DNA of 7,177 bases from a bacterium (GCA_021163745.1 JAGGTM010000082.1:1-7177); one strand, 5' to 3'; counted from the first letter of the stretch, positions 1 through 6,483 are shown. Notes: a model not told the origin generated them from the sequence alone. Made by a program: numbers and translations.

Positions 1-1866
1 AGTTTGTGTCGCGGAGGAGTAGTAAGAGAAGAAAATGGCATGTTGAAAACCGGACCTTTAATGAGAAATAGTCCCGAAAAACCGGAAGAGATTGAGCAAT
101 TGAAAAAGGAAGTTAAAGAAAGCGAATTAGTATACGGAAGATTGGTCTCTAAAGATTTTAAAGCGGGCTTAGTAGTATTTGATGTGAGCGGAAAGGAAAA
201 ATTTAGAGGTAAGATTCATAAATGGTTAGAGAGAATAAAGAAAAAATATGAAGAGCCAGAAAAGGTGCTGATTACTTCTATCGGATATATACATGAAGAG
301 GTAGACAGAGGAATTGAAAGAGATGTGTATCTTTTAACTGGAATTGCTTTTGTAGGAATAATTTTTCTGATTTTTTTAATTTTCGGAAAGTGGGGAGCTG
401 TGTTTTCTGCAATAGTGATGGGTGGAGCAATTATAGCCACTTTAGGAACTCTATTGTATTTTTTTCCTATAAAAGTGCTTACTATTACCATTCCAGTGAT
501 AATTATTGCCTTGGGGTCTTCTTATTGTATTCACATTCTGGTAAATTATAGCAGAGTTCAGAAAGAAATAAGTGATACTTTAGATCGGGTGGTAAAACCT
601 ATTTTTATGGCTGGATTCTCATCTCTGATTATTCCTTTGTTAATGTTTGAGATTTCAATATCTCCGGTTAGGCAGTTTGCTGGATTTATGGCATTAGGGA
701 TTTTCTTGGTCACTGTTTTCTCGCTTTTATTAATGCCGGCAATGTTGAATTTAAAAAAACCTGAAATGAAAATACATTCTTGGGTTTGGAGAGCGGAAAA
801 ATTGAGTAAAGTGTCTTTTTGGAGTTTAAAACATAAGAAGTTGATTTTTGCGATTGCAATTTTATTGATTTTTCTTTCTATTTTTGGGATACTTAAGGTT
901 CCCTTAAGAAGCGGATTAGCACCTGTAGAGTTTTTTCCTGAAAATCATAGGCTCAGAAACACGCACGAATGGTTGCAGAAGTTTCAAGCGGTAGATTATT
1001 TTAAGGTGATGGTAAGTGGAGATATTTTAAATCCCGATACAATAAGAAAAATAGAGAAGTTTTGTGAATTTGCCAAAAATCAGCCGGAAGTAGGAAATGT
1101 TTTTTCGGTAGTGAATGTAGTTAAAGAGATTAATAAAGTGTTGGCAGGGAAAAAGGAAATTCCAAAAGATTCTAAGAAATTAAAGAACATCTTATATCTT
1201 TATGAGATGAGTGTGTCTCCTTATGAGTTTGCTAAACTGATAGATATTTCTTATAGGCATTCTTTAATAAAGATAGGAATTAGAACCTGGGATACTGAGG
1301 TTCAAAGAGATGTCTATTTGAAACTGAAAAGTTTTGCAGAAAAAGAGGGATTAAAAGTAGATTTCGGAGGCTCGCCTATAATATGGATAGCCAATAATTT
1401 TTACATTGCTAAAGGACAATGGTTTGTAGTAAAAGCTGGGCTACCTTTGATTTTACTATTTTGCTGTATTGTCTTTAGATCATTAAAGTGGGGAGTGCTT
1501 TCAGTAGTTGATTTGATTCTTATTGTATTGGTTGCCTTTGGAGTAATGAGTTATCAAGGAATTAGAGTAAATATTGCCACAGTAGTTGTTGCGGTATTGA
1601 CTATCGGTGTAGGAGCAGATTTTTCTCTTCATTTTATCAATAGATTTTTAAAAGAAGGAGAATTAGAAGGTGTAATAAAAAAAGTAATTGTACCTGTGAC
1701 TGTGGATTGTTTTTCTAATATTATTGCTTTTTCTTCTTGTTTTGTCTCTGGATTTTCTCCGGTCAGAAATTTTGCCCAGTTGATTTGTCTTACTATGAGT
1801 TTATCCTGGCTTGGAACCTTTGTGTTGTTGCCCTTACTGATTGATTGTTTTAATAGAAAAAGGTGA
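1..1866 (+). CDS. RND/MMPL-family exporter (HAE3-like), 5' end outside window
   Basis: This is the C-terminal part of a proton-driven inner-membrane RND exporter. The frame is open to the first base. The first visible start (TTG at 4) falls inside the first periplasmic domain, so TM1 and the true start lie upstream. Numbering from that TTG, residues 1-105 are the end of periplasmic loop 1, including the family-typical SKDFKAGLVV stretch. TM2-6 span about 108-247, TM7 about 280-298, periplasmic loop 2 about 300-470, and TM8-12 about 473-615. The two halves are visible repeats: SPVRQFA near 221 and SPVRNFA near 586. The TM10 proton-relay aspartate is present (GVGADFSLHF, D539). The matching TM4 site reads GSSYCIHI, with Ser173 in place of Asp. 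The gene ends 15 bases before a LolA-like gene, a common pairing for this family. The substrate is unknown; lipids or hydrophobic compounds are likely. The family call is firm, the subfamily less so. Confidence 0.9.
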   Translation, partial: SLCRGGVVREENGMLKTGPLMRNSPEKPEEIEQLKKEVKESELVYGRLVSKDFKAGLVVFDVSGKEKFRGKIHKWLERIKKKYEEPEKVLITSIGYIHEEVDRGIERDVYLLTGIAFVGIIFLIFLIFGKWGAVFSAIVMGGAIIATLGTLLYFFPIKVLTITIPVIIIALGSSYCIHILVNYSRVQKEISDTLDRVVKPIFMAGFSSLIIPLLMFEISISPVRQFAGFMALGIFLVTVFSLLLMPAMLNLKKPEMKIHSWVWRAEKLSKVSFWSLKHKKLIFAIAILLIFLSIFGILKVPLRSGLAPVEFFPENHRLRNTHEWLQKFQAVDYFKVMVSGDILNPDTIRKIEKFCEFAKNQPEVGNVFSVVNVVKEINKVLAGKKEIPKDSKKLKNILYLYEMSVSPYEFAKLIDISYRHSLIKIGIRTWDTEVQRDVYLKLKSFAEKEGLKVDFGGSPIIWIANNFYIAKGQWFVVKAGLPLILLFCCIVFRSLKWGVLSVVDLILIVLVAFGVMSYQGIRVNIATVVVAVLTIGVGADFSLHFINRFLKEGELEGVIKKVIVPVTVDCFSNIIAFSSCFVSGFSPVRNFAQLICLTMSLSWLGTFVLLPLLIDCFNRKR

Positions 1867-1878
1867 AAAGGAGGTGAG
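1867..1878 (+). promoter_or_regulatory. Strong Shine-Dalgarno for the LolA-like gene
   Basis: AAAGGAGGTGAG begins right after the exporter's TGA stop and ends 3 bases before the ATG at 1882, with the GGAGG core 7 bases from it. It fixes the start and shows that the second gene is translated independently within the same transcript. Confidence 0.85.
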
Positions 1879-1881
1879 ATA

Positions 1882-2691
1882 ATGAGACCAAAGCAATTGA
1901 TTTTTATTATTTTATTTTTCTTTCTTTGCTCAGAGGGTATTGCTTTAGATGGTTTGGAGATAATGAAAAGGGCTTATTATGCGTATAGAAATGGAATGGA
2001 AGGAAAAACAGAGATAGAGAAAATAAAAGTGGAATTGATAGATATTTCAAGAGGCGCAAGAAGACATAGGATTATTGTAAGAAAAATCTTCTATAAAGAG
2101 ATAGGAAAGGACAGGGCACTTTTTATTACATTGGCTCCTGAGTGTCTTAAGGGAACTACTTTGTTGGTATTTCGGGCCGGATTTCAGAAAGGTTCTCAAA
2201 GGTTGGATCAGATGTGGTTATGGCTTCCCGAATGGAGGAAGTATTTTCAATTGGCTTTGCAGGAGAAAACCTATTTTGTGGGACTTCCATTGAGTTACCC
2301 TGACTTGTCGCAATTAATGGGAGAAGATTGGTGGAATTATAAGTATAAAGTTTTAGATGAGAACGAGAAGTATTGGATTTTGAAAGCCCTTCCTAAGAGA
2401 GGCACCTTAACGGACTATAATTTCAGATTGATTTATATTAGAAAAGATAATTTGTTTCCAGAAAAGTATGAATACCATAAAAAAAATGGTGGAAAAAAGG
2501 AATTGGTTTGTAAAAAGATTGTCAAATACTCTCAAACATGGAGAGCGGATAGAATAGAGGTAAGAGAATGGAATGGTGAAGGAAAAGCGGCAGCATTTAT
2601 CGGAAAATTCCAAGTAATAAAAAGAGAAATTCGCAATGATATTTCAGAAAGATATTTTTCTCTAAAAACATTAGAGCGTCAACAGTGGTAA
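1882..2691 (+). CDS. Secreted LolA-like protein (outer membrane lipoprotein-sorting family)
   Basis: A 269-residue protein of the LolA-like family found beside RND/MMPL exporters. Residues 1-21 form a Sec signal peptide: Arg2/Lys4, a hydrophobic core of Ile, Leu and Phe, and a likely cut after Ala21 (GIA/LD). Cys16 is not in a good lipobox, so I favour a soluble periplasmic protein. The mature chain opens with the family-typical LDGLEIMKRAYYAYRNG. Its centre holds WLWLPEWRKYFQLALQEK (about 114-131), then LSYPDLSQLMGEDWWNY (about 139-155). The end (ERYFSLKTLER, near 256-266) is also typical. Such proteins have a half-barrel fold that binds acyl chains and probably carry the exporter's hydrophobic cargo, or help it, across the periplasm. 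Operon with the exporter (15-base gap). True LolA is shorter and works with LolCDE, so this is a paralogue and not LolA itself. Confidence 0.85.
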   Translation: MRPKQLIFIILFFFLCSEGIALDGLEIMKRAYYAYRNGMEGKTEIEKIKVELIDISRGARRHRIIVRKIFYKEIGKDRALFITLAPECLKGTTLLVFRAGFQKGSQRLDQMWLWLPEWRKYFQLALQEKTYFVGLPLSYPDLSQLMGEDWWNYKYKVLDENEKYWILKALPKRGTLTDYNFRLIYIRKDNLFPEKYEYHKKNGGKKELVCKKIVKYSQTWRADRIEVREWNGEGKAAAFIGKFQVIKREIRNDISERYFSLKTLERQQW

Positions 2692-2695
2692 TTTT

Positions 2696-2721
2696 AAGCC
2701 CCACAGAAGTGGGGCTTTTTT
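2696..2721 (+). terminator. Intrinsic terminator of the exporter operon
   Basis: A 9-bp perfect stem (AAGCCCCAC / GTGGGGCTT, loop AGAA at 2705-2708) runs straight into six T's (2716-2721). It starts 4 bases after the LolA-like stop codon. Read on the minus strand the tail is poor in T's, so it should work mainly rightward. Confidence 0.93.
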
Positions 2722-2814
2722 AAAGCTCCAAAAATTGCGAAGAGTAGGATGCTTATTTTCTGTCGGCTTAACGCTATTTGTCAATTATTATTTTACAAAA
2801 CATAAATCAAAAAT

Positions 2815-2838
2815 ATCGCTTTAATAAGCGATTTTTTT
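2815..2838 (+). terminator. Second terminator-like hairpin with no gene in front
   Basis: The stem ATCGCTT / AAGCGAT with loop TAAT (2822-2825) is followed by a run of seven T's (2832-2838). The other strand has a broken T-run, so weak bidirectional action is possible. It lies about 95 bases past the first terminator with no convincing gene between. It may be a back-up terminator, the end of an unseen small RNA, or insulation for the reductase promoter. Confidence 0.65.
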
Positions 2839-2864
2839 GGTTGTTTTTTAGGCATCCGTAATTT

Positions 2865-2887
2865 TTTGTCAGAGAAAACTTGACAAA
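2865..2887 (+). promoter_or_regulatory. Inverted repeat overlapping the -35 box (possible operator)
   Basis: TTTGTCA at 2865-2871 and TGACAAA at 2881-2887 form a perfect 7-bp inverted repeat with a 9-base spacer. The right arm shares five bases with the -35 hexamer TTGACA. The half-site centres are 16 bases apart. A third copy of TTTGTCA lies at 2777-2783. The placement suits a repressor site, but part of the symmetry comes from the -35 consensus itself, so this is a weak call. Confidence 0.35.
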
Positions 2888-2908
2888 GATTTTTTGAAAA
2901 GATACTAT
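2880..2908 (+). promoter_or_regulatory. Sigma-70 type promoter of the reductase gene
   Basis: The -35 box TTGACA (2880-2885, full consensus) and the -10 box TACTAT (2903-2908, 4 of 6) are separated by exactly 17 bases. Transcription should start near 2915, giving a leader of about 40 bases. Because it lies after two terminators, the reductase should be transcribed on its own. Confidence 0.75.
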
Positions 2909-2938
2909 AAAGGTAATAACATTAAAAATTAAATAAAA

Positions 2939-2945
2939 AAGGAGG
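2939..2945 (+). promoter_or_regulatory. Shine-Dalgarno deciding the GTG start at 2955
   Basis: AAGGAGG lies 9 bases before GTG 2955. An ATG at 2948 is nearer, but it is only 2 bases from the GGAGG and out of frame, and its frame closes after 27 codons. The GTG start gives an N-terminus beginning KRFVFLIHP, as expected for the family, so GTG is chosen. Confidence 0.8.
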
Positions 2946-2954
2946 CGATGAAAA

Positions 2955-4037
2955 GTGAAGAGATTTGTATTTCTAATTCATCCAAGAGATGGAAAAGATG
3001 TAGGAAGAGTGAAAAGATTATTATGGACTAAAATTCTGCCTGAAAAAATAGTAGAAAAAATTCTTTTTCGTTTACCTCCGGTGGTTTGTTCTCGATTTAA
3101 TGTATTTAATAAGACAGAAGGATTTTTAGTGGCAGTACCTCTGACAGCTAGGCAGATGTTAGGATTGCCTTTGGAGTTTGTAAGAAAGCGGATTCTTGAA
3201 GCAGCGTTATTTGCTCAAAATAAATTGGGTGCTGAATTAATAGGTTTAGGGGCATTAATTTCTTCAATGACAAAAAAAGGAATTTGGCTCTCTGAACGAG
3301 CAGAAATAGAAGTTCCGGTTACTCATGGTGATAGTTATGCAGTGGGAGTCACTATAGAAGCAATCGAAAAGATAACATCATTAGTTGGTAATTCGGTTAT
3401 TGGTATCGTAGGCGCATATGGATTGATAGGATCCGCTTTGTCTAGGTTATTACACAAGAAGTCATTAGAACTAGTGCTCGTGGGAAGAAACGAGGTTAAG
3501 TTGAAAAGACTAGAGAAAGAGCTAAAGAAAATTAATTCGCAGAATCGACCTATGATATCTAAATGGATTGTAGATATCAATAAGGCAGATATAGTAATTA
3601 CCACTACTAATGCATCTGATGCGATTTTAAAACCAGAATACTTGAAACCAAACGCAATAATTTATGACATTGCTCAACCTAGAAATGTCTCTTTTCAACT
3701 GTTAAAAGAACGCCCGGATGTAATTTATATTGACGGTGGATTAGCGAATATCAATGGTATTAATCTAGGATTTAAAATGGGAACACCACAGAGAGCTACC
3801 TTTTCTTGCTTAGCCGAAACTATTCTTCAGGCACTGGAGGATGACGAAGAAAGCCATGTAGGAGAAATCTCTTTGGAGTTTGTTAAAGAAGTGAGGCACC
3901 GGGCAGAAAAATATGGATTTTCTCATGCTGAATTTACTTGTTTTGGAAAACCAATTCCAATTCTAAATGAAGAAAAACCAAAAATACTTACTTATCTAGA
4001 AGTCAAAAATCTAGAAGCCAAAAAAACAATTTCTTAA
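2955..4037 (+). CDS. Long-chain acyl-ACP reductase-like oxidoreductase (AAR family)
   Basis: A 360-residue protein aligning by eye over nearly its whole length with cyanobacterial acyl-ACP reductase, which reduces fatty acyl-ACP to fatty aldehyde with NADPH through a cysteine thioester. Matches in order: GAELIGLGALIS (about residue 94), where the cyanobacterial enzyme has GIDISALGGFTS; THGDSYAVG (about 123); Rossmann motif GAYGLIG at 153-159; LVGRN after the next strand; ADIVITTTNAS (about 212); IYDIAQPRNVS; IYIDGGLANINGI; and TPQRATFSCLAE. Cys285 in the last motif falls at the catalytic cysteine (Cys294 in the Synechococcus enzyme, from memory). A tail of about 30 residues follows the usual end. 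Other databases might call it shikimate-dehydrogenase-like because of the Rossmann fold. No aldehyde-deformylating oxygenase is nearby, so alkane synthesis is unsupported. It has its own promoter and terminator, and unusual codon use (8 CTA leucines, 7 CGN arginines), suggesting transfer. Family call good; exact substrate unknown. Confidence 0.8.
   Translation: MKRFVFLIHPRDGKDVGRVKRLLWTKILPEKIVEKILFRLPPVVCSRFNVFNKTEGFLVAVPLTARQMLGLPLEFVRKRILEAALFAQNKLGAELIGLGALISSMTKKGIWLSERAEIEVPVTHGDSYAVGVTIEAIEKITSLVGNSVIGIVGAYGLIGSALSRLLHKKSLELVLVGRNEVKLKRLEKELKKINSQNRPMISKWIVDINKADIVITTTNASDAILKPEYLKPNAIIYDIAQPRNVSFQLLKERPDVIYIDGGLANINGINLGFKMGTPQRATFSCLAETILQALEDDEESHVGEISLEFVKEVRHRAEKYGFSHAEFTCFGKPIPILNEEKPKILTYLEVKNLEAKKTIS
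3995..4024 (+). repeat. Tandem 15-bp duplication in the reductase C-terminus
   Basis: Two adjacent 15-base units (3995-4009 and 4010-4024) differ at one base, TCTAGAAGTCAAAAA against TCTAGAAGCCAAAAA. The unit equals five codons, so the frame is kept and the protein reads LEVKN-LEAKK just before the stop. It probably arose by a recent slippage duplication in a dispensable tail. Confidence 0.8.
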
Positions 4038-4067
4038 GAGGGCTAGAAAAAATCTGGCCCTTTTTTT
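4036..4067 (+). terminator. Intrinsic terminator overlapping the reductase stop codon
   Basis: The stem GGGCTAG (4040-4046) pairs with CTGGCCC (4054-4060) with one wobble, and the A-rich side (4036-4039) extends the pairing into the T-run 4061-4067. The loop is A-rich (4047-4053). The stem begins in the last two bases of the TAA stop and separates the reductase from the kinase transcript. Confidence 0.88.
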
Positions 4068-4081
4068 ATTTTACATTTTTG

Positions 4082-4095
4082 TGCTATAATATAAT
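4082..4095 (+). promoter_or_regulatory. Extended -10 promoter of the kinase gene (leaderless)
   Basis: TGC followed by TATAAT (4085-4090) is a full-consensus extended -10 element, and a second TATAAT overlaps it at 4090-4095. No good -35 is visible; TTTACA at 4070-4075 is too close. Expected starts near 4097-4102 put transcription within about 5 bases of, or exactly at, the ATG at 4102. Confidence 0.75.
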
Positions 4096-4101
4096 GATAA
4101 A

Positions 4102-6381
4102 ATGCCTATATCAATATATTCCATTTTACCATTAATAAGCGGATTATCTGTTTTGTGGTTAGGGATTTTTGTTTTTTGGAAAAACAAAAAGAATAAAGTT
4201 AATTTACTTTTCGGGATTTTTAGTTTATGTATAGCAATCTGGCTTATAGGAAGTTTTTTTATGTTAAATAGCAAGACAGATGATTGGATAATTTTTTGGG
4301 ATAGAGTAGTTTATATCGGGGTTATTTTTATTCCTATTATCGGGTATCATTTTTCTTTATTATTTACGAAAAGTAAATATAAAAAACAATTATTAAGGAT
4401 AGGATATGCGCTTGCGTTGATGTTTTTAATTTCTAATTTTACTGATTATTTTGTTTCAGGTGTATTTAAATATTCTTGGGGACATCATACGCGAGCTCAG
4501 GTTTTTCATCATATATTTTTAATATTTTTTAGCACATATACATTTTTGTTTTTTTATACTATTTCTCGTTTTATAAAAAAAGTATCAGGGGTTTCAAAGG
4601 TTCAGGCTAAGTATTTTTTATGGAGTATTTTGATATTATGTTTAGGGATAATTACTTTTTTGCCTGCCTATAAAATAGATATTTATCCTTGGGTAGGATA
4701 TTTGGCTGGTTTAGGAACTGTGGGTATTATCGGATATGGAATTGTTAGATATCGCCTTTTGGATATTCAAATTACTATTAAAAAAAGTACTTTGTTTTCA
4801 TTGGTGGCAATTGTGGTAGGGACGGCTTATGTGTTGGTAGCGTTTTTGTTGAGCTCTTTGGTTTTTGGGGGGGAGTTGACCGGGATAAAGCATTTGATTA
4901 TTACCGGGCTTATTGTAGGTACTATTGTGACAATAGGATTTAGGCCTTTGTATAGTTTTCTGCAAGAAGTTACAGATAAGTATTTTTTTAAAGGAACATA
5001 TAATCCGCAAGAGTTAATTAGAAACATTTCGTCTCAATTAGCCACTACCTTGGAGGTGAAAGAAATTTCAGATATTTTGAAAGAAAACATAGAAAGAGAC
5101 ATAAGGTTGGGTGGAGTGAGTTTGATGCTTATAAAAAGAGATGGAGAGTATTTTACACAAAGAGAGATGCCTTTTAAAGATGGGCTTGTAAGCGATATTA
5201 TCTCTTATTTACAAAAGAATAAAGAAACTTTGGTTTTAGAAGAGTTAGAAAGATATTATCAGGAGCATCCTTGGAAGTATGACAAAAGATATTTGGCTTA
5301 TAGAAATTTAAAGAAGATAAATAAGGCAGTGGTCTTGCCGGTTTATGTGAAAAGCGAAACCGAAGGAGAAGGAACTGTTTCTCCTTTTATTTCTCCTCTT
5401 TCTGAAAGCGGGATAAAAAGAGAAGATTCTTTTGAAAGAAGAAGGACTAAGAGGAAAATAGAAAAATTAGCCGCCTTTATATTTTTAGGTTCTAAAAAAT
5501 CGGGAGATGCTTTTACTGTTCAGGATATTAATACTTTAGAAATTATTGCCTCTCAAGTAGGGGTAGCATTGGAAAATGCATTAATGTATGAAAGGGCTAA
5601 ACATTTTTCTGAAATCCTTCAAAAAGAAGTAGAAAGACAGACCAAAGAGTTGAGAGAGGCAAATATTCGGCTTAAACAATTGGACAAAGCAAAGTCAGAA
5701 TTTATTTCCATTGCCTCTCACCAGCTAAGAACTCCTTTGACCGCTATAAAAGGGTTAGTTTCTATGGCTTTAGAAGGATTTTGGGGTCCGTTAAATGAAG
5801 AGCAAAAAAAGCATTTAAAAGAGGTATATAATTCCGGAGAAAGATTGCTTAAGTTAATTGAAGATTTACTGGATGTTTCCAGAATTGAAAGTGGCAGAAT
5901 GGAATTTGAGTTCCAACCTGTTAATTTGTATAATCTTACCAAGGAGGTAGCGGAGGAATTGAAACCGCAGGCAAAGAAAAAAGGTCTTTATTTAGAGGTT
6001 GTTCCACCAAGAAAAAAACTCCCGAATGTAAAAGCGGATTCATTGAAAATTAGACAAGTTATTCAAAATTTGATAGACAATAGTATAAAATATACTTTGA
6101 GAGGCGGAATAAGAATTAGATTTAAAAAAGAAAGAAATAAAATTATATTTTCTATTGCGGATACCGGAATGGGAATTCCTAAAGATACAATTTCGTTATT
6201 ATTTGAGAAGTTTCATAGAGGAAAAGAGGCAATAAGGAAACATACGGAAGGCACCGGTTTAGGATTGTATTTATGTGCAAGGTTAATTGAGGCGCATAAT
6301 GGAAAAATTTGGGTAGAATCAGAGGGAGAGGGAAAAGGTTCAACTTTTTATTTTAGTTTGCCTATAGCAGAGAAAAAATGA
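4102..6381 (+). CDS. Membrane sensor histidine kinase (7TM region, GAF, HisKA, HATPase)
   Basis: A 759-residue sensor kinase. About nine membrane helices are visible: seven within residues 5-215, ending in the typical IVRYRLLDI, then two more near 230-252 and 263-282. A GAF-like domain follows (about 305-495). It carries a charged insertion at about 418-455, after which the GAF core resumes with FLGSKKSGDAFTVQDI. A coiled coil (about 495-535) leads to HisKA with the H-box SHQLRTPL (phospho-acceptor His540). The ATPase domain has an N-box NLIDNSIKYT (Asn660), DTGMGI (687-692), FEKF (701-704) and GTGLGL (717-722). All catalytic motifs are intact, so it should be active. The ATG at 4102 is the first start after an in-frame TAA at 4087, and no Shine-Dalgarno precedes it. 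No response regulator lies in the window, so the partner and signal are unknown. The HQLRTPL H-box resembles Patescibacteria kinases, from memory. Confidence 0.93.
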   Translation: MPISIYSILPLISGLSVLWLGIFVFWKNKKNKVNLLFGIFSLCIAIWLIGSFFMLNSKTDDWIIFWDRVVYIGVIFIPIIGYHFSLLFTKSKYKKQLLRIGYALALMFLISNFTDYFVSGVFKYSWGHHTRAQVFHHIFLIFFSTYTFLFFYTISRFIKKVSGVSKVQAKYFLWSILILCLGIITFLPAYKIDIYPWVGYLAGLGTVGIIGYGIVRYRLLDIQITIKKSTLFSLVAIVVGTAYVLVAFLLSSLVFGGELTGIKHLIITGLIVGTIVTIGFRPLYSFLQEVTDKYFFKGTYNPQELIRNISSQLATTLEVKEISDILKENIERDIRLGGVSLMLIKRDGEYFTQREMPFKDGLVSDIISYLQKNKETLVLEELERYYQEHPWKYDKRYLAYRNLKKINKAVVLPVYVKSETEGEGTVSPFISPLSESGIKREDSFERRRTKRKIEKLAAFIFLGSKKSGDAFTVQDINTLEIIASQVGVALENALMYERAKHFSEILQKEVERQTKELREANIRLKQLDKAKSEFISIASHQLRTPLTAIKGLVSMALEGFWGPLNEEQKKHLKEVYNSGERLLKLIEDLLDVSRIESGRMEFEFQPVNLYNLTKEVAEELKPQAKKKGLYLEVVPPRKKLPNVKADSLKIRQVIQNLIDNSIKYTLRGGIRIRFKKERNKIIFSIADTGMGIPKDTISLLFEKFHRGKEAIRKHTEGTGLGLYLCARLIEAHNGKIWVESEGEGKGSTFYFSLPIAEKK

Positions 6382-6416
6382 TGCAATTGCTAACTACCTT
6401 TCTCTTCTTGCTTCCA

Positions 6417-6455
6417 CACCGCTTAATTTTTCGCTTAGAGAAAACTTAGGCGGTG
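6417..6455 (+). repeat. Long imperfect stem-loop before the synthetase gene
   Basis: CACCGCTTAA (6417-6426) pairs with TTAGGCGGTG (6446-6455) with one G-U wobble. After a single T/C mismatch, TTTTC (6428-6432) pairs with GAAAA (6440-6444), leaving the loop GCTTAGA (6433-6439). In all, 15 of 16 positions are paired. No T-run follows on either strand, so it is not an ordinary intrinsic terminator. It may be a regulatory leader, an mRNA-end structure for the kinase, or a small mobile inverted repeat. The 114-base gap 6382-6495 holds nothing else firm; it also contains the 8-base palindrome GCAATTGC (6383-6390). Confidence 0.7.
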
Positions 6456-6483
6456 GAGGATATAGATGAGGGAGTAGTAAAAT

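Noticed and set aside
4..6. TTG at 4 as the true start of the exporter.
   Set aside because: The frame is open to the window edge, and the protein lacks TM1 and the start of the first periplasmic domain, so the gene begins upstream.
216..491. Minus-strand ORF of 91 codons, and similar ones at 2407-2613, 3335-3604, 4071-4274, 4798-5010, 4827-5027 and 5718-5942.
   Set aside because: Each lies antisense to, or mostly within, a clearly real + strand gene. None has recognisable family motifs or a fitting ribosome site.
2750..2784. Minus-strand promoter (TTGACA complement at 2779-2784 with a GAAAAT-like -10).
   Set aside because: The -10 is weak, the spacer is 18, and the only product would be a very short RNA toward the operon terminator.
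2749..2805. 18-residue ORF (ATG CTT ATT ...) ending just before the second hairpin, resembling a leader peptide with attenuator.
   Set aside because: The Shine-Dalgarno is poor, no regulatory run of codons is seen, and the reductase promoter lies downstream of the hairpin, so attenuation of that gene would not work.
2692..2954. Riboswitch, tRNA or other known RNA in the largest intergenic region.
   Set aside because: I could not recognise any known conserved core or cloverleaf; only hairpins, a promoter and an inverted repeat are visible.
2948..3031. ATG at 2948 as the start of the reductase.
   Set aside because: It is out of frame, too close to GGAGG, and its frame closes after 27 codons.
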